Source: Thiomonas arsenitoxydans (GTDB taxonomy: Bacteria; Pseudomonadota; Gammaproteobacteria; Burkholderiales; Burkholderiaceae_C). Taken from it: a stretch of DNA of 64,000 nt. This document shows positions 52,779-62,736 of the stretch, piece by piece. The DNA is taken from positions 620,001 to 684,000 of the forward strand of contig NC_014145.1 of NCBI RefSeq assembly GCF_000253115.1, given 5' to 3'. The first letter of the stretch is position 1. Every line of letters starts with the position of its first letter. The notes below the pieces were generated by a model, which was not told the DNA's origin, did no database searches, and was given only the letters and a program-made list of their open reading frames with translations. The translations under genes were made by a program, and so were the position numbers.

Positions 52779-55178
52779 TCACAGAACGAGTTTGAGTGCT
52801 GGCGGGGTGGAGGGCGCTTCGATGGACTCGGCCGGAGCCGACTCGAACACGCTGTTGAATTCGGTTGAGTTGACTTCCTCTTGGTCAGATTCGACGGGCT
52901 TGTCGACGCCCAGCAGAATCAGATTCCAGAACTGGTGCCGAATGATGCGGCTTTGCTCGCCCAGGCTCTTGATCCTGGCCGACTCCGGGCTCAGCGGGGC
53001 CTCGGCCAGTTCTTCGCGCAGCCGGTTGTGAAACACATGATGTTCGCGCATCAGTCGCAGAAATCCGGGCCGGTTGCTGTAACGCGCGCCATTTTCGTGG
53101 CACCAGACACCCAGGGCGCAGGCGTTCTGGGCATCTGGCTCGATGAGCTGCTTGCGTTCTTCTGAGCTGATGGTGCCGCGCTCGGCGTGCAGCGCCGTAT
53201 TGTTGTGCTGCACCAGGGCGTGGATCGCATCGGGCGAGATCTGCGCCTGCTTGGGCAGCAAGGCCGCCCAAGGCAGTTGCGAGCGCCAGGTGGTGAGCCA
53301 GGCATCCATGGCTTCGGCGGTCATCGGCCGGGCGATGGCATAACCCTGAAAACGACGGCACGACATGGAGGCCAGCGCCAGCGCGTGTTGCGGCGTGCTC
53401 ACGCCCTCGGCCACCACGGCCAGGCCCATCAGCGCGGCAGTGCGCAGCAGCCCGTAAGTGATACTCAGCCCGGCGCCGCTGGTGAACAGGTCGCGGGTGA
53501 AGCTGCGGTCGATCTTGACCGACGAGACCTCGAGTTGTTGCAGATGGGTGAGGCTGGCGCTGCCGGTGCCAAAGTCGTCGAGCGCGACCCGCACGCCCAG
53601 GTGGCGACAGCGGCTGACGACAAAGCTGGCCATGCGGCTGTCGAGCTCGGAGCCATGCTCGGTGACTTCGAGCACGAGCCGTTCCGGCGGACATTGCGGA
53701 TGGCGTTCCAGCGCGGTACGCAGGTCGGAGAGAAACTGCGGATCGAGAAAATGGCGCGGACTGATGTTGACGTTGACCTGAATCTCCCGGCCCTGCAGAT
53801 GCCAGCGCTGCGCCTGATCGAGCGCGGCAGACAGTACGAAACGCCCGACCGGCACACCGATTTGCTCGTCATCCAGCACCGACTCGAAGGCGCCCGCCGT
53901 GTGCACGCCGTCGGCGTCGCGCAGGCGCAGCAGCGCTTCGGCGCTGTGGACGCCAACCACGCCCGCAGCCGTGCCGCCATCGAACGACAGAATGGGCTGG
54001 TAGTGCAGTTCCAGCCGGTTGTGATGCAGCGCGTCGAGCACCCAGTTGAGCTTGCGATCATGCTCCTGCAGGGCGTCTTCCATATGCTGGTCGAAAAAGC
54101 GGTACTGCTGACGGCCGCCTTCCTTGGAGGCGTACATCGCCAGATCGGCGCGGCGCATCAAGGTGAGCGCATCCACCGGCTTCGCTTGCTGCTGAATGAC
54201 GATGCCCAGCGACAGCCCGATCTGCAGGGCGTGGCTCTGCACCGTGAACTCCTGCTCCATGCTTTTGACCAATCGGTCGGCCACTGCGCGCAGCTGGTCG
54301 AGCGAGGTGTACCCGGTGAACATCACCACGAACTCGTCTCCGCCCAGCCGCGCCAGCACATCGGTTTGGCGCAGCACGCTACGCAGACGCTGGCCCACGG
54401 CCACCAGCAGTTGATCTCCCACCGAATGGCCCAGACGGTCGTTGACGATCTTGAAGCGGTCGAGATCGATCATGCCCACGGCCAGAGCCTGATGCGGATG
54501 CTTGACCAGCGTGGCGCTCAGTTTCTGCATGAACGCCCGGCGGTTGGCCAAGCCGGTGAGATCATCGCGATGGGCGATGGTGCGATAGGTCTTGTACTCG
54601 TCGCGGATCTGCTCGTTGTGCTGCATCAGCTTGCGGCTGAAGCGCTCTTTGAATAACTGCGTGGCGATGCTGAAAGCCAGCGCTTCGGTGAACGCAATCC
54701 ACAGCAGCGTCTGCTGCGTCCAGCCGTTGGTGGGAATGCTCCAGCGGCCCGCGCTCAACAAGAGAGCGATCAGGGTCATCGCCGCGATCAGGCCGTACAT
54801 GAACACGATCTGGCGACGGCGAAAGCGCAGCACTTCGATGGGCACGATGCCAATCAGGATCAGCATGGCGATGAAAGCAATCTGCGGTTGCCAGATTGCA
54901 AAGCCCAGCTGCACGCCCACGTTGAGCAGCAGAAAGACGTAGGTGGGGTAGGTTTTGGTGCGAACCGCTTCGTCGCTCAGGCCCTGTATCCAGAAATACA
55001 GCCCGATGTTGACCAGCGCCCCGGTCAGAAAGTAGGCCCAGGCCACAAAAGTGGGCAGCAGCCCGATCAGCCCGTAGCCCAGAATCGTGAGGGCGCCCGC
55101 AACGTATCCGGCTAGATTCAGCGCCAGCAGGGCCCGCTGCGGACGCCGCGATTTGTTGGAAGGGTGGGATTGATCCAT
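52779..55178 (-). CDS. Membrane GGDEF-EAL protein with C-terminal CZB-like region (paralog 2)
   Basis: Same architecture as its neighbour, 799 aa from the ATG at 55178. Membrane segments at residues 20-175, GGDEF (ARLGGDEFVVMFTG) with an RQTD inhibitory site, and EAL (AEALLRLRD, LVLEVTEHG, LDDFGTGSASL). The C-terminal module has QHNNTAL, NACALGVWC and REHHVFHNRL, so the three-His one-Cys zinc set of CZB domains looks complete. In some proteins CZB domains sense zinc or hypochlorous acid. A frame extending to 55307 is not used. Clearly a tandem duplication followed by divergence. Confidence 0.9.
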   Translation of the reverse strand: MDQSHPSNKSRRPQRALLALNLAGYVAGALTILGYGLIGLLPTFVAWAYFLTGALVNIGLYFWIQGLSDEAVRTKTYPTYVFLLLNVGVQLGFAIWQPQIAFIAMLILIGIVPIEVLRFRRRQIVFMYGLIAAMTLIALLLSAGRWSIPTNGWTQQTLLWIAFTEALAFSIATQLFKERFSRKLMQHNEQIRDEYKTYRTIAHRDDLTGLANRRAFMQKLSATLVKHPHQALAVGMIDLDRFKIVNDRLGHSVGDQLLVAVGQRLRSVLRQTDVLARLGGDEFVVMFTGYTSLDQLRAVADRLVKSMEQEFTVQSHALQIGLSLGIVIQQQAKPVDALTLMRRADLAMYASKEGGRQQYRFFDQHMEDALQEHDRKLNWVLDALHHNRLELHYQPILSFDGGTAAGVVGVHSAEALLRLRDADGVHTAGAFESVLDDEQIGVPVGRFVLSAALDQAQRWHLQGREIQVNVNISPRHFLDPQFLSDLRTALERHPQCPPERLVLEVTEHGSELDSRMASFVVSRCRHLGVRVALDDFGTGSASLTHLQQLEVSSVKIDRSFTRDLFTSGAGLSITYGLLRTAALMGLAVVAEGVSTPQHALALASMSCRRFQGYAIARPMTAEAMDAWLTTWRSQLPWAALLPKQAQISPDAIHALVQHNNTALHAERGTISSEERKQLIEPDAQNACALGVWCHENGARYSNRPGFLRLMREHHVFHNRLREELAEAPLSPESARIKSLGEQSRIIRHQFWNLILLGVDKPVESDQEEVNSTEFNSVFESAPAESIEAPSTPPALKLVL

Positions 55179-55351
55179 CGGTGCGAAAACGGATTGCAAG
55201 GGCTGCAGTCGGGGACGAGTCGCCCGGGGTGTCGGGGTCTCGTGTTGGAGGTCAACGGAACTGCCGTAGTTTAGGGATTGACCTTGAAAGACACTGTAAA
55301 TTAACAACGATCATCGGACGGAAACGTACTTTTTCCACACAACTCTTTACG

Positions 55352-55375
55352 TTTTCGCCGCAAGCGTGGCGAAAA
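55352..55375. promoter_or_regulatory. 8-bp inverted repeat upstream of the secreted-protein gene
   Basis: TTTTCGCC (55352-55359) and GGCGAAAA (55368-55375) are perfect reverse complements around 8 bases. It lies in the 315-bp region between the divergent GGDEF-EAL gene and the gene at 55494 and could be an operator or a weak terminator; one arm ends in A4, the other begins with T4. Confidence 0.5.
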
Positions 55376-55405
55376 GGGTCTGCTGCGCAAAAGTCGAGCA
55401 TTTGC

Positions 55406-55419
55406 TTGATCTGCATCAA
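55406..55419. promoter_or_regulatory. FNR/ANR-type binding site
   Basis: TTGAT-CTGC-ATCAA is a perfect match to the FNR consensus. Its centre (55412.5) is 61.5 bp upstream of about 55474, where transcription would start if GATACT at 55462-55467 is the -10 element, the classic class I activator spacing. The start point is inferred, not seen. Confidence 0.65.
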
Positions 55420-55493
55420 AGCGGAGGTGGATGGAATCACCTTGGGTTCATGTAACTAATTGATACTCGCACTTTCTTTTTGAAAGGAAGTCC

Positions 55494-56156
55494 ATGAAAA
55501 AAACTCTGTTGACCGTCGCCCTCTCCGCCCTGGCCTTTTCGTCGGCCGCGTTTGCGCAAGAAGCGAAAAAGCCGCTGACCTTCAGCGAAATCCAGACCAT
55601 CCGCATCATGGCCGGCGGGGTGGTGGGCAACGCCCTGGCCCAGACCATGCAGCGTCCGCATCTGGGCCTTCTAGTGAACCGTTCCGTGATCTGCAACGAT
55701 CTGGCCGGGGGCATTGGCGGCGCGTTGACGGTGAACAAGGCCGACTCCTTGTTGACCTTTGAGTCGGTGAAGGACAAGGCAGAGATCGCCCCCGCCGTCG
55801 CCCACCTCCTGCCCTCTAACGGCATTTACCTCGCCTTTGGCGGCGAGTGGAAGAAGGAAGAAAACATGGCGCTGCTTGAAGTTGCGCTGGAACAACTGGC
55901 CGAGCACAACTACAAGGGCAGCGTGATTTTCCACGTCACGACTTGGGCGCAAAAGCAGCCGCAAGAGATCGCCGCGCGCAACCCCAAAATCGCCAAATAT
56001 TTTGAAACCGCCACCCTGCGCGCCGTCACGCTGGATCTGAACAAAAAAGAGGCCATGATCAACAAGATCACTTTCGACGGCAAAGACTACAAACTCAACG
56101 TCGCCGCCACCGCCCCGATGCGCGACGACTTGGTGGAACTGTTCAAGCGCCAGTAA
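55494..56156 (+). CDS. Hypothetical exported protein, 220 aa
   Basis: The signal peptide is clear (KKTLLTVALSALAFSSAAFAQ). The mature protein of about 200 aa has a hydrophobic glycine-rich part (IRIMAGGVVGNALAQTM), one Cys (VICNDLAGG), a central alpha/beta part, and a Lys-rich end. No family recognised. Ribosome binding site GAAAGGAAG. It is preceded by a perfect FNR-type site, so expression may rise when oxygen is low. It may be periplasmic; no membrane anchor beyond the signal is seen. Confidence 0.8.
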   Translation: MKKTLLTVALSALAFSSAAFAQEAKKPLTFSEIQTIRIMAGGVVGNALAQTMQRPHLGLLVNRSVICNDLAGGIGGALTVNKADSLLTFESVKDKAEIAPAVAHLLPSNGIYLAFGGEWKKEENMALLEVALEQLAEHNYKGSVIFHVTTWAQKQPQEIAARNPKIAKYFETATLRAVTLDLNKKEAMINKITFDGKDYKLNVAATAPMRDDLVELFKRQ

Positions 56157-56193
56157 ACCCGGCGGCTGTAAACGCCTCGTCTGCACGGCACTC

Positions 56194-56223
56194 CACAACA
56201 CCCCGCCCCGGCGGGGTGTTGTG
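56194..56223. terminator. Long GC-rich hairpin after the exported-protein gene
   Basis: Bases 56194-56207 pair with 56210-56223 without a mismatch (14 bp, CACAACACCCCG against CGGGGTGTTGTG at the outside). Only a short pyrimidine tract (CCTTTC) follows, so termination may be moderate. Confidence 0.7.
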
Positions 56224-56325
56224 CCTTTCGGCGCGGCGCAAAAGCAAGTGGGGCTGCCGCAGCGGTGATTCGTGTCCTGGCGGACAATCACGCAACACCG
56301 CCAGCGCTGATCCTCCCTCGTTTTT

Positions 56326-57792
56326 TTGACGCCCACCCCGTTGTCTCAAATCCCCCCTTCCGCTGAACAGCCGTCGCCGAACACGGACGACTCGGCTCAG
56401 CAAGGACGCCCGCTGGTCGCCATCATCGTGGCCATCGCCTTCCTGATGGAGCAGCTCGACGCCACCATCGTCACCACCGCCATTCCCGATATGGCGCGGT
56501 CGCTGCAGGTCAGCGCGGTGCAGATGAGTCTGGCCGTGAGCGCCTATGTGTTGACCCTGGCCGTGTTCATTCCGCTGAGCGGCTGGTGCGCCGACCGCTT
56601 CGGCGGCCGCCGCGTGTTCGTCGTCGCGCTGGGGCTGTTCACCACCGGCTCGGTGCTGTGCGGTCTGGCCGACAGTTTTCCCATGCTGGTGGCCATGCGG
56701 GTGTTGCAGGGTTTGGGCGGGGCGATGATGACGCCGGTCGGACGCCTCATTTTGCTGCGCAGCTTTCCGCGCTCGCAGCTGGTTCGCGCCATGACCTATG
56801 CGACGCTGCCCGCCATCATCGGTCCGGTGATCGGGCCGCTGCTCGGCGGCTATCTCACCACGGCGCTATCGTGGCGCTGGATTTTCTATGTCAACCTGCC
56901 TTTCGGTCTGCTGGGCATGGCGCTGACCGCGCGCTTCATCCGCGACCTTGATGCCCCTGCGCCGCCAGCCTTCGATCTGTGGGGCTTCGTGTTGTTCGGC
57001 CTGGCGGTGGGCTTGGTGCAGGTCAGCCTGGAAGGCGCTGACCGCCTGCCGGTCGCCTGGCTGGCCGCGCTGCTGCTGGGTGCGTTGGTGTTGCTGGGCC
57101 TGTTTTGGCGCCACAGTCGCGGCCGCAAGCATCCGGCGGTCGATCTGGGCCTGCTGCGCGAACGCGCCTTCGGCATTGCCACCCTGGCGGGCGGGCTGTG
57201 CCGCATTGCGATGAACGGCCCGGTTTATCTGTTGCCGCTCATGCTGCAACTCGGGCTGGGCATGAGCCCGGTGCAGTCGGGCGCGCTCACCTTTCTGTCG
57301 GCCGTGGCCTCGCCGGTGGTGCGGGTGTTCGTCGGCACCGCCCTGCGGCGGCTGGGTTTTCGCACCCTGTTGCTGATCAGTGCCCTGGCCTGCACCACCA
57401 GCCTGTGCACCTTCGCCCTCATCGGGCCGCACACCGAAACGGCGTGGATTGCGGCGGCCATCGTGTTCTACGGCCTGGTGCGCTCCACCCAGTTCATGAC
57501 CTCCAACACCCTGGCCTATGCCGACATCGATGCGCAACGCCTGAGTCGCGCCACCAGTCTGGGCGGGCTGCTGCAGCAACTCACCGTGAGTTTCGGCGTT
57601 TCACTGGGCGCTGCGTGGCTGGGCCTGTTCACGCCCCACCACTTGATGCCCTCGCTGGCGACCTTTCATCTATCTTTTCTGCTGTTGGCCGCGTTGCCGC
57701 TGCTCGCCTTGCCCGTCTTTACCCGCCTGCAGCCGCACGACGGCGCCATCGTCAGCGGGCATCTGGCCGCGCCGCGCTCCGATCATTCCTGA
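56326..57792 (+). CDS. MFS exporter, DHA2 family
   Basis: A proton-driven multidrug or metabolite exporter in the inner membrane. About 488 aa and about 14 hydrophobic segments. Family motifs: FLMEQLDATIVTTAIPDMA in the first segment, WCADRFGGRRVFV in the loop after the second, GLGGAMMTPVGRL, and GPVIGPLLGGYL (motif C-like, drug:proton antiporters). The start is doubtful: TTG at 56326 or 56341, no good ribosome binding site. Substrate unknown. It converges on an aldo/keto reductase. Confidence 0.87.
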   Translation: MTPTPLSQIPPSAEQPSPNTDDSAQQGRPLVAIIVAIAFLMEQLDATIVTTAIPDMARSLQVSAVQMSLAVSAYVLTLAVFIPLSGWCADRFGGRRVFVVALGLFTTGSVLCGLADSFPMLVAMRVLQGLGGAMMTPVGRLILLRSFPRSQLVRAMTYATLPAIIGPVIGPLLGGYLTTALSWRWIFYVNLPFGLLGMALTARFIRDLDAPAPPAFDLWGFVLFGLAVGLVQVSLEGADRLPVAWLAALLLGALVLLGLFWRHSRGRKHPAVDLGLLRERAFGIATLAGGLCRIAMNGPVYLLPLMLQLGLGMSPVQSGALTFLSAVASPVVRVFVGTALRRLGFRTLLLISALACTTSLCTFALIGPHTETAWIAAAIVFYGLVRSTQFMTSNTLAYADIDAQRLSRATSLGGLLQQLTVSFGVSLGAAWLGLFTPHHLMPSLATFHLSFLLLAALPLLALPVFTRLQPHDGAIVSGHLAAPRSDHS

Positions 57793-57819
57793 TTGGGCAG
57801 AGTCCGGGCGCAGCAAACT

Positions 57820-60063
<2,244 letters not shown>

Positions 60064-60082
60064 CTATGAGCGAAATTCATCA

Positions 60083-60991
60083 ATGCCTTCTCCCGACTTC
60101 AACGATCTGCAAGCTTTCATCGCCGTGGCGCGCGAGCGCAGCTTCACTCGCGCTGCGGCGCAGATGGGCGTGTCGCAATCGGCGCTGAGTCACCGCATGC
60201 GCGCGCTGGAAAATCAGCTTGGCCTGCGCCTGCTCACCCGCACCACGCGCAGCGTGGCGCCTACCGAGGCCGGCGAGCGTCTGTTGCAGACGCTTGCGCC
60301 ACGGTTCGAGGAAATCGGGAGCGAACTCGCCGCCTTGCGTGAGCTGCGCGACAAACCGTCGGGCCTCATTCGCATCACGGCGGCCGGGCATGCCGCCGAC
60401 ACCATTCTGTGGCCCAGGCTGCAGGCGGTGTTGCCCCAATATCCTGAGCTGCAGGTCGAGATCAATCTCGACTACGGCTTCACCGACATCGTGTCGCAGC
60501 GCTTCGATGCCGGGGTGCGCCTGGGCGAAAGTCTGGAGCAGGACATGATCGCCGTGCGCATCGGCCCCGACCTGCGCATGGCCGTCGTTGCCACGCCCGC
60601 CTACTTCGCCAGACACCCGCCGCCGCAAACCCCGCAAGACCTCGCCACGCACAACTGCATCAACCTGCGTCTTCCTCGCGGCGGCCTCCTCGCTTGGGAA
60701 TTCGAGCGCGACGGGCATGCGCTCAACGTTCATGTGCAGGGCCAATGGGTGTTCAATACCAGCTCCCCCTTGTTGCGCGCCGCGTTGGTGGGCGCCGGTC
60801 TGGCCTACGTGCCCGAGGACGCCGCGCTGGAGCACATCGCCACCGGTCATTTGCAGCGCGTGCTGCTCGACTGGTGTCCCCGCTTCGTCGGTTATCACCT
60901 CTACTACGCCAGTCGCCGCCAGTCGTCACGCGCGCTGGCTGTGGTGGTCGATGCGCTGCGGTACCCGGCAAGCACAATGTCATCCTCATGA
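60083..60991 (+). CDS. LysR-family transcriptional regulator
   Basis: 302 aa. The winged helix-turn-helix is at residues 1-62 (FNDLQAFIAVARERSFTRAA, SQSALSHRMRALENQLG, RTTRSVAPTEAGERLL). The substrate-binding domain follows. It resembles the many LysR regulators that sit divergently to aldo/keto reductases or other oxidoreductases, and it probably controls the two reductase genes. The inducer is unknown. Intact. Confidence 0.93.
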   Translation: MPSPDFNDLQAFIAVARERSFTRAAAQMGVSQSALSHRMRALENQLGLRLLTRTTRSVAPTEAGERLLQTLAPRFEEIGSELAALRELRDKPSGLIRITAAGHAADTILWPRLQAVLPQYPELQVEINLDYGFTDIVSQRFDAGVRLGESLEQDMIAVRIGPDLRMAVVATPAYFARHPPPQTPQDLATHNCINLRLPRGGLLAWEFERDGHALNVHVQGQWVFNTSSPLLRAALVGAGLAYVPEDAALEHIATGHLQRVLLDWCPRFVGYHLYYASRRQSSRALAVVVDALRYPASTMSSS

Positions 60992-61089
60992 GAAAACGCA
61001 GGGCCGCCCCAAGTTTTCTTGTCCCCCTCAGGGGGCTGACGCGAACGCGGCAGGTCTGGGGGCACTCTTGAGGATTGAGAATTCAAACT

Positions 61090-61632
61090 ATGGCGCTGAA
61101 AGCAACGATTTACAAAGCCGACCTGCAGGTGGCCGACATGGACCGGCATTACTACGCCGACCATGCCCTGACCCTGGCCTGCCACCCCTCCGAGACCGAG
61201 GAGCGCATGATGGTGCGGGTGCTGCTCTACGCGCTGTATGCGCAGGAGGGCATCGCCCTGACCAAGGGTCTGTTCGACGTGGACGAGCCCGACATCTGGG
61301 TGAAAGACCTCACCGGCGCGATCAAGCTGTGGATCGACATCGGCCAGCCCGATGAGAGCCGCGTGCGCAAAGCCTGCGGGCGCGCGGATCAGGTTGTCGT
61401 GGTCTGCCATGCCAGCAGTTGTCCGGTGTGGTGGAAGCAGAACGCGGGCAAGCTCGCGCGGCTGAAAAACCTCACCGTGCTGCGTCTGCCGCCTGAGGTC
61501 AGCCAGGCTCTGGGTGGCCTCACCGAGCGCACGATGCAGTTGCAATGTCTGGTGCAGGATGGCGCGGTGTCGCTCAGCAGCGCAGCGGCAACGATCGCTG
61601 TCGAACTTGAAACGCTGCAGACTGTCGCGTGA
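61090..61632 (+). CDS. yaeQ: YaeQ family protein
   Basis: A 180-aa cytoplasmic protein of the YaeQ family (N-terminus ALKATIYKADLQVADMDRHY, then HPSETEERMMVRVLLYALYA and DEPDIWVKDLTGAIKLWIDI). The fold is related to PD-(D/E)XK nucleases, and the acidic residues near DEPDIW with E and K nearby are kept, but no activity is established. Its stop overlaps the srkA start by four bases. Confidence 0.92.
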   Translation: MALKATIYKADLQVADMDRHYYADHALTLACHPSETEERMMVRVLLYALYAQEGIALTKGLFDVDEPDIWVKDLTGAIKLWIDIGQPDESRVRKACGRADQVVVVCHASSCPVWWKQNAGKLARLKNLTVLRLPPEVSQALGGLTERTMQLQCLVQDGAVSLSSAAATIAVELETLQTVA

Positions 61633-62630
61633 GCGAGGCCGCCAGCGTGAACGCCCCGACCCCTCTCACCTATGCCGATCTCAGCCCCGATAGCGTGCTC
61701 GACGCCATCGACAGCCTGGGCCTGCGCTGCGACGGCACGCTGCTGCAGCTCAACAGTTACGAGAACCGGGTATTTCAGGTGGGTCTGGAAGACGGCAGCC
61801 AGCGCATCGCCAAGTTCTACCGGCCCGGCCGCTGGAGCGACGCGGCCATTCTGGAAGAGCACGCCTTCACCCTGGAACTGGCCGAGCGCGAGGTGCCGGT
61901 TGTGCCACCCCTGCTCTTGGGCGGCCGCACCCTGCATGCCGTCGCCGGACATCGGCTGGCCCTGTTCGCGCGCCAGGGCGGGCGCACTCCAGAGATCGAA
62001 CAGGACGAGACGCTGGAATGGTTGGGCCGCTCTCTCGGCAGGCTCCATGCCGTTGGCGCCGCGCGTGTCTACCAAGCCCGCCCCACGCTGGATGTGCAGA
62101 CCTTCGGCGTGGCGTCGCGAGACTTGTTGCTCGACGGCGGCTGGCTGCCTGAAGACCTGCGCGCCGCTTGGCTCGCCGTCGTCGATCAGGCGCTTGACGC
62201 CGTGCGCCAGGCCTATGCGCGGGCCGGGGACGTGGCGCTGATCCGGCTGCATGGCGATTGCCATCCGGGCAATCTGCTCTGGACCGACGAGGGCCCGCAT
62301 TTCGTCGACTTTGATGACAGCCGCAGCGGCCCCGCGATTCAGGATTTGTGGATGCTGCTCTCGGGCGACGAGGCCGATATGCGACGTCAGTTCGCGGCGC
62401 TGCTGCGCGGCTACGAGATGTTCCGCGAGTTCGACGATCGCGAGAAACACCTTGTCGAAGCCCTGCGCACCCTGCGCCTGCTGCATCACAGCGCCTGGAT
62501 CGCCAGCCGCTGGAGCGATCCCGCATTTCCCGCGGCCTTTCCCTGGTTCGGCAGCGTGCGTTGCTGGCAGGATCGCATCCTGGAGTTGCGCGAGCAAGTC
62601 GCGCTGCTGCAGGAACCGCCGCGGATTTAG
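61629..62630 (+). CDS. srkA: Stress response kinase A (YihE/SrkA)
   Basis: A Ser/Thr kinase of the aminoglycoside-phosphotransferase fold that in E. coli counters MazEF-linked and Cpx-linked death pathways. 333 aa. Conserved: LNSYENRVFQVGLEDG, AKFYRPGRWSD, catalytic LIRLHGDCHPGNLLW, metal site HFVDFDDSRSGPAIQDLW. Translation is coupled to yaeQ through an ATGA-type overlap. Intact. Confidence 0.93.
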   Translation: MSEAASVNAPTPLTYADLSPDSVLDAIDSLGLRCDGTLLQLNSYENRVFQVGLEDGSQRIAKFYRPGRWSDAAILEEHAFTLELAEREVPVVPPLLLGGRTLHAVAGHRLALFARQGGRTPEIEQDETLEWLGRSLGRLHAVGAARVYQARPTLDVQTFGVASRDLLLDGGWLPEDLRAAWLAVVDQALDAVRQAYARAGDVALIRLHGDCHPGNLLWTDEGPHFVDFDDSRSGPAIQDLWMLLSGDEADMRRQFAALLRGYEMFREFDDREKHLVEALRTLRLLHHSAWIASRWSDPAFPAAFPWFGSVRCWQDRILELREQVALLQEPPRI

Positions 62631-62649
62631 AAGCCGCATGGAGAAATCA

Positions 62650-62736
62650 ATGCAACCATCGGCGGTCCATCGATGCTGTTCTTTGCATCCATGCTCGCGT
62701 TCCATCATTCCCCCCATGCCCTGCCTTTTCCTGTGA
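62650..62736 (+). CDS. Possible 28-codon leader peptide upstream of the MFS gene
   Basis: An ATG at 62650 has GGAGA six bases upstream and opens a short frame (MQPSAVHRCCSLHPCSRSII...) that stops at 62734-62736, overlapping a GTG at 62733 that is a candidate start of the next gene. The peptide is Cys, Ser and Pro rich. It may only be a chance frame, but the overlap and ribosome binding site fit translational coupling. Confidence 0.3.
   Translation: MQPSAVHRCCSLHPCSRSIIPPMPCLFL

Noticed and set aside
50957..52795. 612-codon open frame on the plus strand
   Set aside because: Antisense to the first GGDEF-EAL gene, whose motifs are complete on the other strand.
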